47,472 bases of DNA, from the NCBI GenBank assembly GCA_015680685.1, contig MNCI01001324.1:164098-211569 (forward strand), read 5' to 3'. The position numbers and the translations under genes are program-made. The stretch is from Gnetum montanum. Its lineage: Eukaryota; Streptophyta; Gnetopsida; Gnetales; Gnetaceae. Positions 1 to 10,215 of the stretch are shown here, piece by piece; the first letter of the stretch is position 1, and each line of letters starts with the position of its first letter. Below the pieces are notes generated by a model, which had not been told where the DNA came from, ran no database searches, and saw only the letters and a program-made list of their open reading frames with translations.

Positions 1-140
1 ATTAATATTTGTAAATATTACAAACATTTAATATAATATTACAAATATTTTAACATTAATATTACAAATATTTTATGGGTAGTAACTTATATAATAATGT
101 TTGAAAAATAATGTTTTAAGACTTGGAATAATTAAATTAA
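1..140. repeat. AT-rich stretch with short direct repeats
   Basis: The first 140 bases are almost pure A and T. A unit close to AATATTACAAATATTTT is repeated directly at about 36-52 and 59-75, with a related piece near 15-21. No gene or stable hairpin with a GC stem is visible. It reads as intergenic low-complexity DNA. Confidence 0.6.
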
Positions 141-362
141 TTAAATTAAAGGTAAGTCTTCAGCGATAGATAAAACTGTAACTCCAGCATCAGTTAACAT
201 GTCTCCTACTCTGCGGATTTGGTTATACACCTGTCTTAGTGTGCCTTCATGTCTCTGTTGCCGCGTCCAGTGGGTTGGTATGGCGATAACGAATGCGTTG
301 GCGTCAAACACTGCTGCTGTTTTGGAAAATTTCGAATTGCAGGTTCCAGGAGTGAATGACAT
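141..362 (-). CDS. Unrecognised exon-like ORF, possible C-terminal exon
   Basis: A 73-codon minus-strand frame ends in a stop at 141-143. I do not recognise the product. The later part looks like real protein: aromatic and aliphatic residues are mixed with an amphipathic Arg/Gln-rich helix (around THWTRQQRHEGTLRQVYNQI), followed by a hydrophobic tail ending SIAEDLPLI. Within the frame, a run ending in CCAAAACAG precedes the part that reads AAVFDANAF, so a 3' splice acceptor is possible and the true exon may start there. The base composition is richer in G+C than the AT-rich DNA on its left. A histone H3 pseudogene lies just upstream on the same strand, but nothing ties the two together. It could also be chance. 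Confidence 0.3.
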   Translation of the reverse strand: MSFTPGTCNSKFSKTAAVFDANAFVIAIPTHWTRQQRHEGTLRQVYNQIRRVGDMLTDAGVTVLSIAEDLPLI

Positions 363-423
363 TTATAATTACCACCTGAAAATTGTTTTTAAATGAGTTC
401 CTGAGGCTGCAACTGAAGAATCC

Positions 424-661
424 TTACATCAAAGTATTGTAAGTCACGGCGATGGGCTGGAAACGCAGATCTGTCTTAAAACCCTGCACGATTTCACGCA
501 CTATGAATCTCACGCAATGCAACAGTTCCAGGCCTGAAACGATGTGGTTTCTTCAATCCTCCCGTCACTGGTGTTGATTTCCCTGCAGCCCTTGTTGCCA
601 GCTACTTTCTTGAAGCCTTCCTTCCCGTGGATTTTCTTACTGTCTGCGTCGCGCGAGCCAT
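424..661 (-). pseudogene. Histone H3 pseudogene
   Basis: Read on the minus strand from ATG at 659-661, the frame begins MARATQTVRKSTGRKA and continues through [16 protein letters not shown], the N-terminal tail and first helix of plant histone H3. Position 19, normally Gln, is a TAG stop. After REI the block of roughly 18-20 codons covering KYQKSTELLIRKLPFQRLV is missing, and the frame resumes as [14 protein letters not shown]. It then loses similarity and ends at TAA 424-426, so the histone-fold C-terminus is absent. Tail lysines 4, 9 and others are partly substituted (for example K4 to T-Q context shifts). H3 packages DNA in nucleosomes, but this copy cannot make a functional protein. No intron is seen, so it may be a retrocopy or a decayed member of a histone cluster. 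Confidence 0.85.
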
Positions 662-1316
662 TGCAAAAATCCTAAGGGTGCGTTCGTACTTTCCGGCGAG
701 GGTCTGGGCCATCGCGTTGTGTTGGAATTCACGTCGTGATGAAATCATAGGCCTACGAGCTATGCTAGAATCCTAGGCTTGCGAGTTGTGCCGGAATCGC
801 TGCTTCTTCAGAAAATTGAAGAGGCGCAGTGCCACGGGCCGTCATTTCAAAGAGATTTTCAAACTTTTTCTGCTGCCAAGAATGCCTTCTTAACTATGCC
901 GGATAATCTATCTATATCTGTCTCCATGAAATGTCCAGTGTCTGCGTCCATGAACAATCTTCAATGCCTAAATGTTTATTATGGCAAAGACTTTGTCGTG
1001 GTGCAGGAGCTTCTGTCAGTTTCGGACTGCACAACTTGGAAGATTGTTGTTGCCGTAGTTCTGTTTGCCCGCCAGAGTCTTCTTCCATTCTTTTTTTTGT
1101 GTTTAAAATTTTAAATGTGGATTATGGATAATGTAATTCCTACCTGCTCTAGAACAGACCTTTAAAATTTGTGGGCAAATTTTGAAACATCATTTTAGCT
1201 GCATACCTTAATACTTTTTTTCAGTAAAAAGTGCTGATAATATACCGATAAGTACATGGTTTGTATAAACTTCTAGTTAACCATTTCCTTTCTCTAGTAT
1301 CTACTTTTGCTATTCC
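662..1316. other. Intergenic, no gene recognised
   Basis: Short overlapping frames near 779-1131 on the plus strand show no known family and disagree with one another in frame. The stretch 1140-1310 becomes AT-rich with pyrimidine runs. The left edge of the copia remnant at about 1317 is not marked by an LTR, so the copia element is 5'-truncated here. Confidence 0.6.
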
Positions 1317-1562
1317 ATGAAATGGCCAAATGTGCCAACAATTAGTTATAAAGATACATGTAGATCTACCACAGGTTGTGTGTTAACTCTTAGTGGTAGA
1401 GTTGTAAGTTGGATGTCCCTTCTTCAATCTCATGTAGTTCTATCTACTATTAAGGTTGAGTATGTTACTCTCAATGAAGAAGCAAAAAAGTCATTATGGC
1501 TGAAGAACATGCTATGTTGGCTTGAACACAATAAACAAAAATACATATTATACTATGATAGT
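1317..1562 (+). pseudogene. Ty1/copia RNase H fragment, left part (split by E1)
   Basis: The frame reads KWPNVPTISYKDTCRSTTGC and continues through VVSWMSLLQSHVVLSTIKVE, then EAKKSLWLKNML, the classic RNase H end of a Ty1/copia polyprotein (usual form: RRSTSGYVF, SWKSKKQ, VALSTTEAEY). RNase H removes the RNA strand during reverse transcription. The catalytic E of the usual AEY motif is preserved as VEY. The fragment runs to YYDS and is interrupted by the LTR of E1; the frame resumes at 10216. Everything upstream of RNase H (gag, protease, integrase, RT) is missing, so this is a 5'-truncated relic. Confidence 0.88.
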
Positions 1563-1586
1563 TGATGATTCATGAATTGTTGGCTA

Positions 1587-1657
1587 CGATATCGTGTCCA
1601 TGATATCACGTACGTAATATCACAGCCTAGATGCGATATCGCGTACACGATATCGCA
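1587..1657 (+). promoter_or_regulatory. Array of GATATC palindromes in E1 U3
   Basis: GATATC or a one-base variant occurs five times in 70 bp (1588, 1602, 1616 as AATATC, 1635 and 1649), several extended to CGATATCG or GCGATATCGC. The last copy ends about 20 bp before the TATA box. The 3' LTR and the LTR at 47319 have similar clusters. A binding site array for a dimeric regulator is inferred from position and symmetry. Confidence 0.5.
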
Positions 1658-1672
1658 TCCTATCTCCTCATC

Positions 1673-1680
1673 TATAAATA
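1673..1680 (+). promoter_or_regulatory. TATA box of E1 5' LTR
   Basis: TATAAATA in the context CATCTATAAATAAGAGG lies about 110 bp into the LTR. It is conserved at 9487-9494 in the 3' LTR and at 47415-47422 in the third LTR. Transcription should start about 30 bp downstream. Confidence 0.75.
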
Positions 1681-2404
1681 AGAGGTAGGCAGATCTGGTA
1701 AGGATTTTTTGAAAGTTTTGAAGTTTTTAGTTTCTAGTTTTTAGTAGTTTTCCTCTCAACCCTTTTCTCCAAGTGCATGCTTGTAGTGTGGTGATTGTAA
1801 TTGTACGACATCCTTATTTGAGTGTGACGTACTTGGACACACACATGACCAGCAATAAAGATTGAGATTACTTCATCATTGCAACATCCACTTAGCTTAA
1901 TTATTTAATTGTTACTATTATTTATTACTTCTTAGTTAATATCTCTCTACCCTTATCTCCTAGTAATGTAGAATGAGTACGACTTAATCACAAGCATTTA
2001 AGTGTGACTACTTGGTAACCCAGTAGCATACCTAGGCCAAGCGCTTGGTAATCCCAGTGGTAGTTGTGCATGAGATCAAAGATGTGTACGGATGATTAAG
2101 GAACAGATGCTCATCGTACTTAGGCTAGTTTAGATTCTCTCTCACACACTCTCTCCTAGTTTAGTTGATATTATTTCCCATCATCTCGAGGTGTAGCATT
2201 AGTGTACGACACATCATACACCTCACTCTGGACTAAACCATACGTGAAAAAGCTAATACTAGTCCAGGTGGGAAGACAGTGAAGTGCGATGTACGAGTAA
2301 CCATCTAGATACCACAACTAGTCCATCTGTGGAGTTCGACCGAATCATGCGCAAAACACTCGTATTCGTATGGTTGAGTGTAGGGGTACCTCACCACTCA
2401 TCAT

Positions 2405-2422
2405 TGCCACCATTGCCTGGGA
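2405..2422 (+). other. E1 primer binding site (tRNA-Asp type, decayed)
   Basis: Directly after the LTR the sequence TGCCACCATTGCCTGGGA matches the plant tRNA-Asp-type site TGGCGCCGTTGCCGGGGA at 14 of 18 positions. That site is typical of Athila-lineage elements. The mismatches are consistent with an old copy. Confidence 0.72.
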
Positions 2423-2543
2423 TAGTGCTATTATCTAGATTAGTTATATCATACAAGGTTGTTGTATAGGAATTAATGATATATCTTTTAGGAAGAAATA
2501 ATTACAAAAAGTCACATACAAATTCACACACAATTGCACAACC

Positions 2544-4430
2544 ATGCCTCTCCTACAAGACTACGATAATGTCATATCTAGTGAGGCAATTCATTGGAGA
2601 ACCAATGACTTATATGATAATGAAGATTGGAGTACGCAATCTGAGGTGGGGGTTTCTTATAAACATAAACGAATGTAGCATCGTCCCAACGCACGAAAGC
2701 ATAACTTACTCGATGATGATGAACCCCTACTGGCCACTACAAGCCTAACGCAAATACAAGAGGATGTTCGAATCTCCCATAGGCATCGTAAAGAGAGCCG
2801 CCTACCCAGGCTTGATTTAAACAACTTTCCTAATTTCTCAAGAGGCTATGACTTAGATCCACAACAACATTTACAAGCCTTCTACGATGCATGCGCATGG
2901 AACAACATTGATAACGGTTGGCAAAAACTCAAGCTCTTTCCTATGACACTCGTTGTCCAAGCAAGAGTATGGTATAGATCGTTAAAACCAAATTCGATTC
3001 AACGTTGGCCAACAATGGTAGAACTCTTTAACAAAATATATCAAACCTATGCAAGAGTGTTGGCCTTGAGGAAACAAATCCAAGAGTGGAAACAAGCACA
3101 ACATCAACCCTTGTACATGGCCTTAGAAAGATATTATGCACTATTAAACAACTGTCCAAGCCATGAGTTCTTCGAGGAAAGGCTAATGTACCATATAATT
3201 GATGGGCTTTTTGATGAAACAAGAGAGACCCTAGGGATGTATGCCCAAGGTCAACTATATGAACTACAAACCCATCAATTCCAAGAGCTTATTAAGCGGG
3301 TAGCAAAAGAAGAAGGAGAAATGGCTAGATAGGAGAGTGTTGAAAAACATCAATGGGACAAAAATCTCAACTTAACATAGGTCCATACTTATAAAAGGGA
3401 GAAATCAACCTGTCTCAAGGAGGAAGAACCATCTTTTCTAGTACAACAATCATTAGAAAAAATTGAGGCAGAGATCAATAAGATGCTGGAATGGATGCAT
3501 AAAAGGTGTGGTGAATATATCAATATTATTGCAGATAAAGTTTTGACAACTCGAGAAGCAGGAAAAAATATCATTAGACAATCAAAAAGAAGGGATGAAG
3601 AAAATAAGATCTCAACTGCCAATCACACGTATGAATGCAACATTTTCCTGTATGATCACCCCAAGGGCCAATGCCCAATCTTGTTACATTTATATGAGCA
3701 TTGGGGAAGCATGTTACATCTAGATTTCATATAGAGATACTGTGTTCAATCACAATGGCAACAAGCCCAGTTGTGGGGGAAGCCATCCCTAAACTCGAGA
3801 CACCCTTCGTATCATCTGAATCCAAATGCTTATCTAGTTCAACATCTTGTTTCCCCAACTGGGTCAACATACTCTATCTCGCCGCATTATCATTCTCCTC
3901 AATACTATCAGCCCATGTCCTCAACACAACCACCACCTTGTGCACCTTACACTTCTCCTAAATTTCAACATTCTCATCCTTTTCCTCCTTCTACATCGCC
4001 ACCACTTGTTCCTAAAGTGTCTGCACCACAGCAACAACCCATGAACGTTACTTGTGCTATGATTGCCAACAGCAGTGAGAGACCACCTCAACGTCAGAGG
4101 TGTCCCTTCTTTAGACATGACTGCAGGAAGGGACAACACAGTTCTAAGGCCACTACATTCTCCAACTCAACACAAGTCCAACGCTGTGGTTCATGTTTCT
4201 CCTTGAACTCAACACCTCGTGTTACTTCATCAGGGCCACCAAATAACACTCTAACAACCATACGACCCAATGAATATAGCCATGGATGGCAACATCCCGA
4301 TCCTTGCATACCATCTTATGGTCTCAAGTATCATAGTGAGTCAACTCTTTACCCAGGAACCACATCTTATAAATTTCCCCACTATATCAGGTGTGTGAAC
4401 CCCAATGGGGTAAGTATGACCAAGTTTTGA
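2544..4430 (+). pseudogene. E1 gag (capsid-like) pseudogene
   Basis: One frame can be followed from ATG 2544 (MPLLQDYD) to 4430 with several stops, including TAG at 2676 and TAG at 3330. The middle part (about 2860-3330) is a retrotransposon gag domain: QQHLQAFYDACAWNNI, then WYRSLKPNSIQRW, LFNKIYQTYAR, YYALLNNCPSH, and a close near KEEGEMAR. Gag proteins assemble the particle that packages element RNA. At about 3634-3675 the motif CNIFLYDHPKGQCP is a relative of the CDICQYEHPKACCP motif in E2 gag; it looks like a degenerate zinc-binding knuckle. The C-terminal third (3771-4430) is rich in Pro, Ser, Thr, His and Tyr. No protease follows. The gag core is clearly homologous to that of E2 by eye. 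Confidence 0.82.
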
Positions 4431-6406
4431 TATTCCCAATATGCAAGGATCCTCATCTCTCAATTATTAATCCTCACCATGCTCAACCATTTAGTTATGA
4501 GGGATATCCCCCATTCTAATAATAAGTAGGATTAATAAATATTTTTCATTTTCTTTAATTTTACAATTTTTTGTTTTCTAGTTTTTCATTTTTCAATTTC
4601 TTGTTTTATCTTTTTGTCTTTTTATCTTTTTATAAGTAATCTCATCTATGAATAAAGTACTCCTGTGGCTCATTAGTTGAGGTGTGTTCTATGTTATTGA
4701 GTCTCGAGTGATCAATTAATTGGACAGTAAGCCCATTACACCCACCCATCCATTCTACAAATAAGAAGTTCTATTTGAGGGTACAGTGATATTCTTGACA
4801 TTCTTAAAACTTAAAATTAATTCTATGTTCATTGTACCCAGAATGAAGAAGGATGGATCAAGATGGAATGATTAGGATGTGACATCAAGGGGACTTGCAA
4901 ATTCTCTTTGGTGATGTCTGTGAGAGTTATCATGCAACGTCGTTGTACTAAGATCCTTAGATCTAACGCAAAATGGAAGGAAGAGTAATCAAAAGGCACT
5001 CAAAAATCCAATGCTATTCTAGGGGGTCCCACTGGAAAGACATGCACCCATGCCTGAAGGTTGGCAGCTTCTCTGGATTCAACAATCAAAAAAAATAAAG
5101 AAAGTGCCACAAAGCAAAAAAAAAAAAAATTACTCCTCCCTTAAACAAAATGCCAAGTGATCGTACGCCTTATTGTCATGGTACTCTCATAGTTTCTCAT
5201 CATGGGATGAAACAATGCGATTTCACTGATCAGAGGAATGGACTTGATCCTAATCTTGGAACGACGGGTTAATGACACATTAATCATAACTTACACGTAG
5301 GATTCATTGTGCCCTGGGTCAGTTACCTCATGTCCCAATCTCTACAATCCCTTCTATAGTCCATCTCATCTCGATGTTCATGTAATTGTGACTCATGTCT
5401 TGTGTAGCGTAGAATTTCTACCTCATTCTGATGATACTTACATGTGTGTGTTTTGTGGAACCAGTGTGGATTACATTTAACCCTTCTAGTGCCCACAGAC
5501 ACTTTCAAGTGTGATTACGCAAGGGAATTATAGGTAGGAACCTGCTTTGGGGAGAACCCACTTGCATGATTCTTTGTAATTTTCACTCATAACACATCTT
5601 CCACACACCATCTATTACCCTCAGCGTATTTTCAACGATATTTTTTCCCTTATCACTATCCCTTCGATTCAAACGTTCCTATGAACCATCACATAGCCTT
5701 TTTCTCTCCCTTATCATTCGAGGTCCTTATTGATCAATTCCACACCATCATAATTATTTGTGCCTTCAAAACTAGTTGAATTACCCTGGAACCCTTTAAC
5801 ACTCATCCACATGTCCTTAGTTTGCATCGTTAACTTTAGAAAAATCTTAAAAATTTGGTATATTCCATAGTGCCCTAACATCGATAGGCTACGATATCGC
5901 ATCCCACAAATATATATATACATGACCCCCTGTGCTAGTTAACATCATTTTCAACTATTCATGCAGGGGAAGTCTTTCAAATTTCTCTCTACGACTTGTG
6001 ATTGCGCATCCCTTGCTTTCATATCCATACCTCGCTCTCTGGTCCTCTAATTTTCATCCCATTTGAACCTACTTAAACCTGGAGTGTTCAGCTTAGTTGT
6101 GGGGGAGGGGCACATGTCGAATAGTGCATAACTTTTTTGAAATTCGTGATCGCCCAAAGGACATTATCAAGGGTAATTAGTTATAAAATTAAGGATAAAT
6201 GTGCCAAAAACAATTTCATCTCCTTAGTTATACTGGGAAACTAGATTTGGGAAACCACCTAAGCAAAGAGGATTCAATATTATAATTTTTCAGGGGCATT
6301 TTAATTAACGTCACACAAAGATAAAGCAAATCCATTAAGGAAAGTAGTAAGGTATAACCTAACTTTGGTAACAACCTTACTAATGATTGATCTTGTGTGA
6401 TTGTAG
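4431..6406 (+). other. E1 non-coding interior where pol is expected
   Basis: No protease, RT, RNase H or integrase motif is found in any frame. The T-rich stretch 4540-4660 resembles the T-rich DNA that follows integrase in E2 (47200-47310), so the pol deletion probably joins gag to post-integrase sequence near 4500. An A-rich run lies at about 5117-5132. TTAGTTGTGGGGGAGGGGC near 6092-6110 resembles the internal purine-rich motif Athila elements carry between pol and the env-position ORF. Confidence 0.6.
5892..5920 (+). promoter_or_regulatory. LTR-like GATATC plus TATA motif inside E1
   Basis: CTACGATATCGCATCC followed at once by a TATATATA run repeats the LTR promoter layout (GATATC palindrome, CATCC, then TATA) about 500 bp before the env-position ORF. 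It may be a leftover of LTR sequence or an internal promoter for that ORF. Both readings are inference. Confidence 0.35.
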
Positions 6407-9379
6407 ATGGCCCCGAAACACAGACAATAGGAAGGTCCTGCTCAAGGTGGGATCAAATGACCTAGGAGAGGTGAAGGACAAGTTCCTTCCGGATAGCATG
6501 CAGAGAAGGAGGAACAATCATTTAGTATCCACCAAGAGGACCCTGCTACTGTACAATCAAGGCAGGCAGAAGGAGGAGCCGTTGCAGCGTCTAAAAAGGG
6601 ACAACAACTCACGTTGCCCCAGGATTGTGTTCAGGCCATCCATGAAAGGTCCATATTCACTGCAATGATTGTGGAATTAAACTTTGGATCTTTCGTAAAA
6701 TTTGCTCTAGAGGCCATTAGGGATCACCTCAAAGGGTCCCTATTATGGCCTATCCTCTCTGAAAGTGGTGCCTAGTACTTAGGGAAAATGTACCAATTTT
6801 GGCACAACAAAGAACAAGGCACCACGGTTAACATTTGCGGTGTGACTGTTGATTTCTCTATTCAAGCCATTTCGAAAGTATTAAACCTCCCGAATATAGG
6901 GACAAAGGTTGCTCAGTTGTCTACCTGCTCAAACCCTGATGCACGATGAGTTTGTTTAGAAAGGGCATATGGTAAGGAAGATAAGATGTTTGGGGAGTTG
7001 ACGACGGAAGAGAGGATTTATTTCAAAATAGGGACTTATAACATCTTCCCCACAAAAGGCTTAAAAATAATTTCAACATATGTGGCAAGAGGATGTGCAG
7101 TGTTGATGGGAAAGGTTAATGCTAACCTACCTCATCTATATTTTACAGAGATCCTAAGGCAGTTTGAAGAATGGAAGACATGGAAGCTTACGTTTCCCTT
7201 CCCTTGTCTTATCAGGAAACTATGCAGATGTGCTGGTATTAGAGGATACACCAATGATGTCCTCCGAAAAGCCCAAAATGCTTCGTATGCCGAACTGCTA
7301 AAGCCACCAGCCACAAGAAAAATCACTAATGAGATGTTGGGGCCAGAACAAGAAAAAGAACAAACGACAGGGCCAACTGCAACTCAACTTGCAGGACCCA
7401 ACCAACTTCCAAGCATGGGACCTAGCCAGCAACAAGAAGCAGGGCCTAGCACGGGCCAACAGGATCAACCACTGCCACCACTGCAAGATTATAGATCATC
7501 GATGAGCCATCTTAGGGCCATCGATGAGACAGTCAATTGGGGAAGTCATGATGACGTAAATCTTTTCTACATCATCGATGATGCAGTACAGCCTATAGTT
7601 TCTATAGATCGCGCACAGGATGAAGTATCCATTCAAACAGGAGGAGGAAAGAGCACTTGATCACAATAGATCTCAAGGAATGCTGCATCCTTTCAGGTGT
7701 AGTTAGAAACTGGTGAAGGGGCCATGGTGGTGATCATGCAGCACCAGGATGCAACAGGAGCCATAGAAGTGACCGTAAACCACATCAAAGAATCATTCAA
7801 TGTGCCTATTGTGCCACCGGTAGATCTTACAGGAGCACGGGATGCTCAAAATCTGATTAGTACCTCAATGACTCTTGTAGAACATGAGGATGTACTTGAC
7901 CAATTACTACAAACAGGATAGGTAATGACGTCCTTGTTTGACATCCCACAGGATGTTACGGTAATCCAATCAGACCTCATTTCCACCAAAGGGAAGCTGG
8001 TCTTGATAGAGATGAGGGTCGAGCATGCTAAGGTAGAAGTGCAAAGGTTGCAAGAAAGGCTCATGACCCTACAAGCAACACAGCAGGATCCTTTTCAATT
8101 CGTTCCCACAGACCAACTGGAAACTTTCAGAACCGAGCAACTTACCAAACTGTTGATAGAGAATAAAAGGGTGGTGGAAGAAAAAGAAAAGGTTGTTTGG
8201 GATGCCTCTACGGCACAAGCACAAACTTATGTGCACACCAAGGCACTCAAAGCCTTATAAGAGGAAAACAAACAACTTGTTGTTGACAACCTTCGGTTGA
8301 CCTCTGTGGAGAAACAAAAGAATGTTCTCAAAGAACATTTTCAATAGTTGCAAGAACAACTAATCAGGGTCAACTAGGACATAAACCATTTAGCCAGGGA
8401 AAATCGAACCCTCTCGATAGAGAAGGTACGCGTCATCCATCAAAAGACGGCCATTGAAATAAGCACGTGGTAGAATGAGGCTAAACGACATGAGAAACTA
8501 AAGGAGCATTTCTAGGACCAGGTGGGGATGTATAAACAAATCATCGAGAAGGAGATCCATATGGCCAAGGCCCACATCAACGCTCTCAGTGCTCAACACA
8601 TTGACTGGCGGGCCATATTGGACACATACGCATTTGTCCACCAGGCAGAAGTTAAGAACTAGGATCTGCAGATCCAGGACCTTATAGAGTACATGGAGTT
8701 GGCAAACCTACAGTATGCCAACCTTGCCATGTTAACAGCAGGATGCCCGAGAATAGAGCTCGAGCAACAGGTAGCCACCACCTATGTCAAATATGAAACA
8801 GAATTTGCAGAACATAAGACATTATTGCAAAAATTGGAGGTTGCAAATTCTAAAATTGAGGTGGTTAAAGCAAGCTACCAGGGGCAAAAAGGTATTGCAA
8901 CAGACTTGGCTTGATGGCTTGCAGATTTTCAAGAATACAGAGACAAAGCTAGAGCTTACGAGGAGGAATGGCGGGTATTTGCGGCTTGGTATGTCAAAGC
9001 AAATAAAATGTTTTTGCAACTACCGTGCCCATGGGAGGTGCCGACTCCATCAAACATTGGAACATTGGCATGGATAGCACAAGATCCTCGAACTAAAGAG
9101 GAGAAACTCTAGGCCATACTTCAACGCCATCAAATCCCAAGACCTAGAGCACAAGACAAGGGAAAGGCACCCATGGAGGAGCCATCGCCATCGAGAACTA
9201 TAGCTATAGGATTTTCTTTTGTGTTCTTCATGTTGTGTCTCAATTTTGTACTGATTCCACACTGCGACATGAATCCATTCTCGTCAGTCAATAATCCCAT
9301 ACCTATCCATTGTGTAATCAATAGGGCTTGTTCTCACCTTAACTCGAGGACGAGTTTTCATTCAGTCGTGGGGGTATGA
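6407..9379 (+). pseudogene. E1 env-position ORF: coiled-coil protein, pseudogene
   Basis: A single frame of about 990 codons runs from ATG 6407 (MAPKHRQ) to TGA 9377-9379, the first bases of the 3' LTR. It has about a dozen internal stops, mostly TAG. ATG is preceded by TGTGTGATTGTAG, a good 3' splice acceptor, which fits expression from a spliced RNA. Residues about 90-310 look globular (FWHNKEQGTTVNICGVTVDF, LPNIGTK, LTTEERIYFK). Residues about 310-400 are Gln/Pro/Gly-rich. From about 505 to 850 the charge and spacing pattern suggests a long coiled coil (VEVQRLQERLMTLQ; RVVEEKEKVV). Near the end GFSFVFFMLCLNFVLI could span a membrane. The position between pol and 3' LTR is that of the Athila env-like ORF. 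No receptor-binding or fusion function can be claimed. Confidence 0.65.
9368..9376 (+). other. E1 polypurine tract
   Basis: GTGGGGGTA lies immediately before the 3' LTR start TGATGA, where plus-strand DNA priming occurs. The preceding TTAACTCGAGGACGAGTT is a short near-palindrome. Confidence 0.75.
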
Positions 9380-10215
9380 TGAGTCATGAATTGTTGGTTG
9401 CGATATCACGTCCATGATATCGTGTATGCGATATCACAGCCTAGACATGATATCACGTATGCGATATCGCAGCCTATCTCCTCATCTATAAATAAGAGGT
9501 AGGCAAATTTGGTAAGGAGTTTTTGGAAGTTTTGAAGTTTTTAGTTTTTAGTTTTTAGTAGTATTCCTCTCAACCCTTTTCTCCCAGTGCATGCCTGCAA
9601 TGTGGGGATTGTAATTGTATGACATCCTTATTCAAGTGTGACATACTTGGACACGCACATGACCGACAATAAAGATCGAGATTACTTCATCATTGCAGCA
9701 TCCACTTAGCTTAATTATTTAATTGTTATTGTTATTTATTGCTTCTTAGTTAATATCTCTCTACCCTTATCTCCTAGTAACGCAAAATGAGTATGACTTA
9801 ATCATGAGCATTTAAGTGTGACTACTTGGTAACCCAATAGCGTACCTAGGCTAGGTGCTTGGTAATCCCAGTGGTAGTCGTGCACGAGGTCCAAGATGTG
9901 TACGGATGATTAAGGAACGGATGCTCATTGCACTTAGGCTAGTTTAGATTCTCTCACTCTCTCTCTCCTAGTTTAGTTTATATTATTTCCCATCATCCCC
10001 AGGAGTATCATTAGTGTAGGACACATCATACACCTCACTCTAGACTAAACCATATGTGACAAAGCTAATACTAGTCTAGGTGGGAAGACATCGAATTGCA
10101 ATCTACGAGTAATCGTCTAGATACCACAACTAGTCCGTCTATGGAGTTCGACCAGATCGTGCGTGAAACGCTCGTATTCGTATGGTTGAGTGTAGGGGTA
10201 CCTTGCCACTCATCA
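9377..10215 (+). repeat. E1 3' LTR
   Basis: The repeat matches 1563-2403, with TGATGA and TCATCA ends. TATAAATA is at 9487-9494, and a GATATC cluster lies upstream of it. Differences from the 5' copy are nearly all C/T or G/A changes, many at CG dinucleotides inside the GATATC units. The right flank is ATAGC. Confidence 0.93.

Larger units (their letters stand above)
1563..2403 (+). repeat. E1 5' LTR
   Basis: The terminal repeat begins TGATGATTCATG and ends CCACTCATCA, matching 9377-10215 along its whole length. It holds a cluster of GATATC palindromes at 1587-1657, a TATA box at 1673-1680, and the sequence GGTAATCCCAGTGGTAG also seen in the E2 LTR. The opposed TGATGA/TCATCA ends are a longer version of the usual TG/CA integrase ends. 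Confidence 0.93.
1563..10215 (+). mobile_element. E1: Athila-like LTR retrotransposon with gag and env-position ORF but no pol
   Basis: An 8.65-kb element has LTRs of 841 and 839 bp, each starting TGATGA and ending TCATCA. Its order is 5' LTR, tRNA-Asp-type primer binding site, gag (2544-4430), about 2 kb without coding signal, a long coiled-coil ORF in the env position (6407-9379), purine tract and 3' LTR. The flanks are ATAGT on the left and ATAGC on the right, a target duplication with one transition. Removing the element reconnects a copia RNase H reading frame. No protease, RT, RNase H or integrase motif is seen, so it would have depended on a helper for pol. LTR ends, PBS and gag resemble E2, which supports Athila-type ancestry. 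The LTRs differ mostly by transitions, so the insertion is old. Confidence 0.88.

Noticed and set aside
34-65. Two copies of TAATATTAC, the geminivirus origin nonamer
   Set aside because: There is no GC-rich stem around either copy and no Rep-like frame nearby. In such AT-rich DNA the nonamer is expected by chance.
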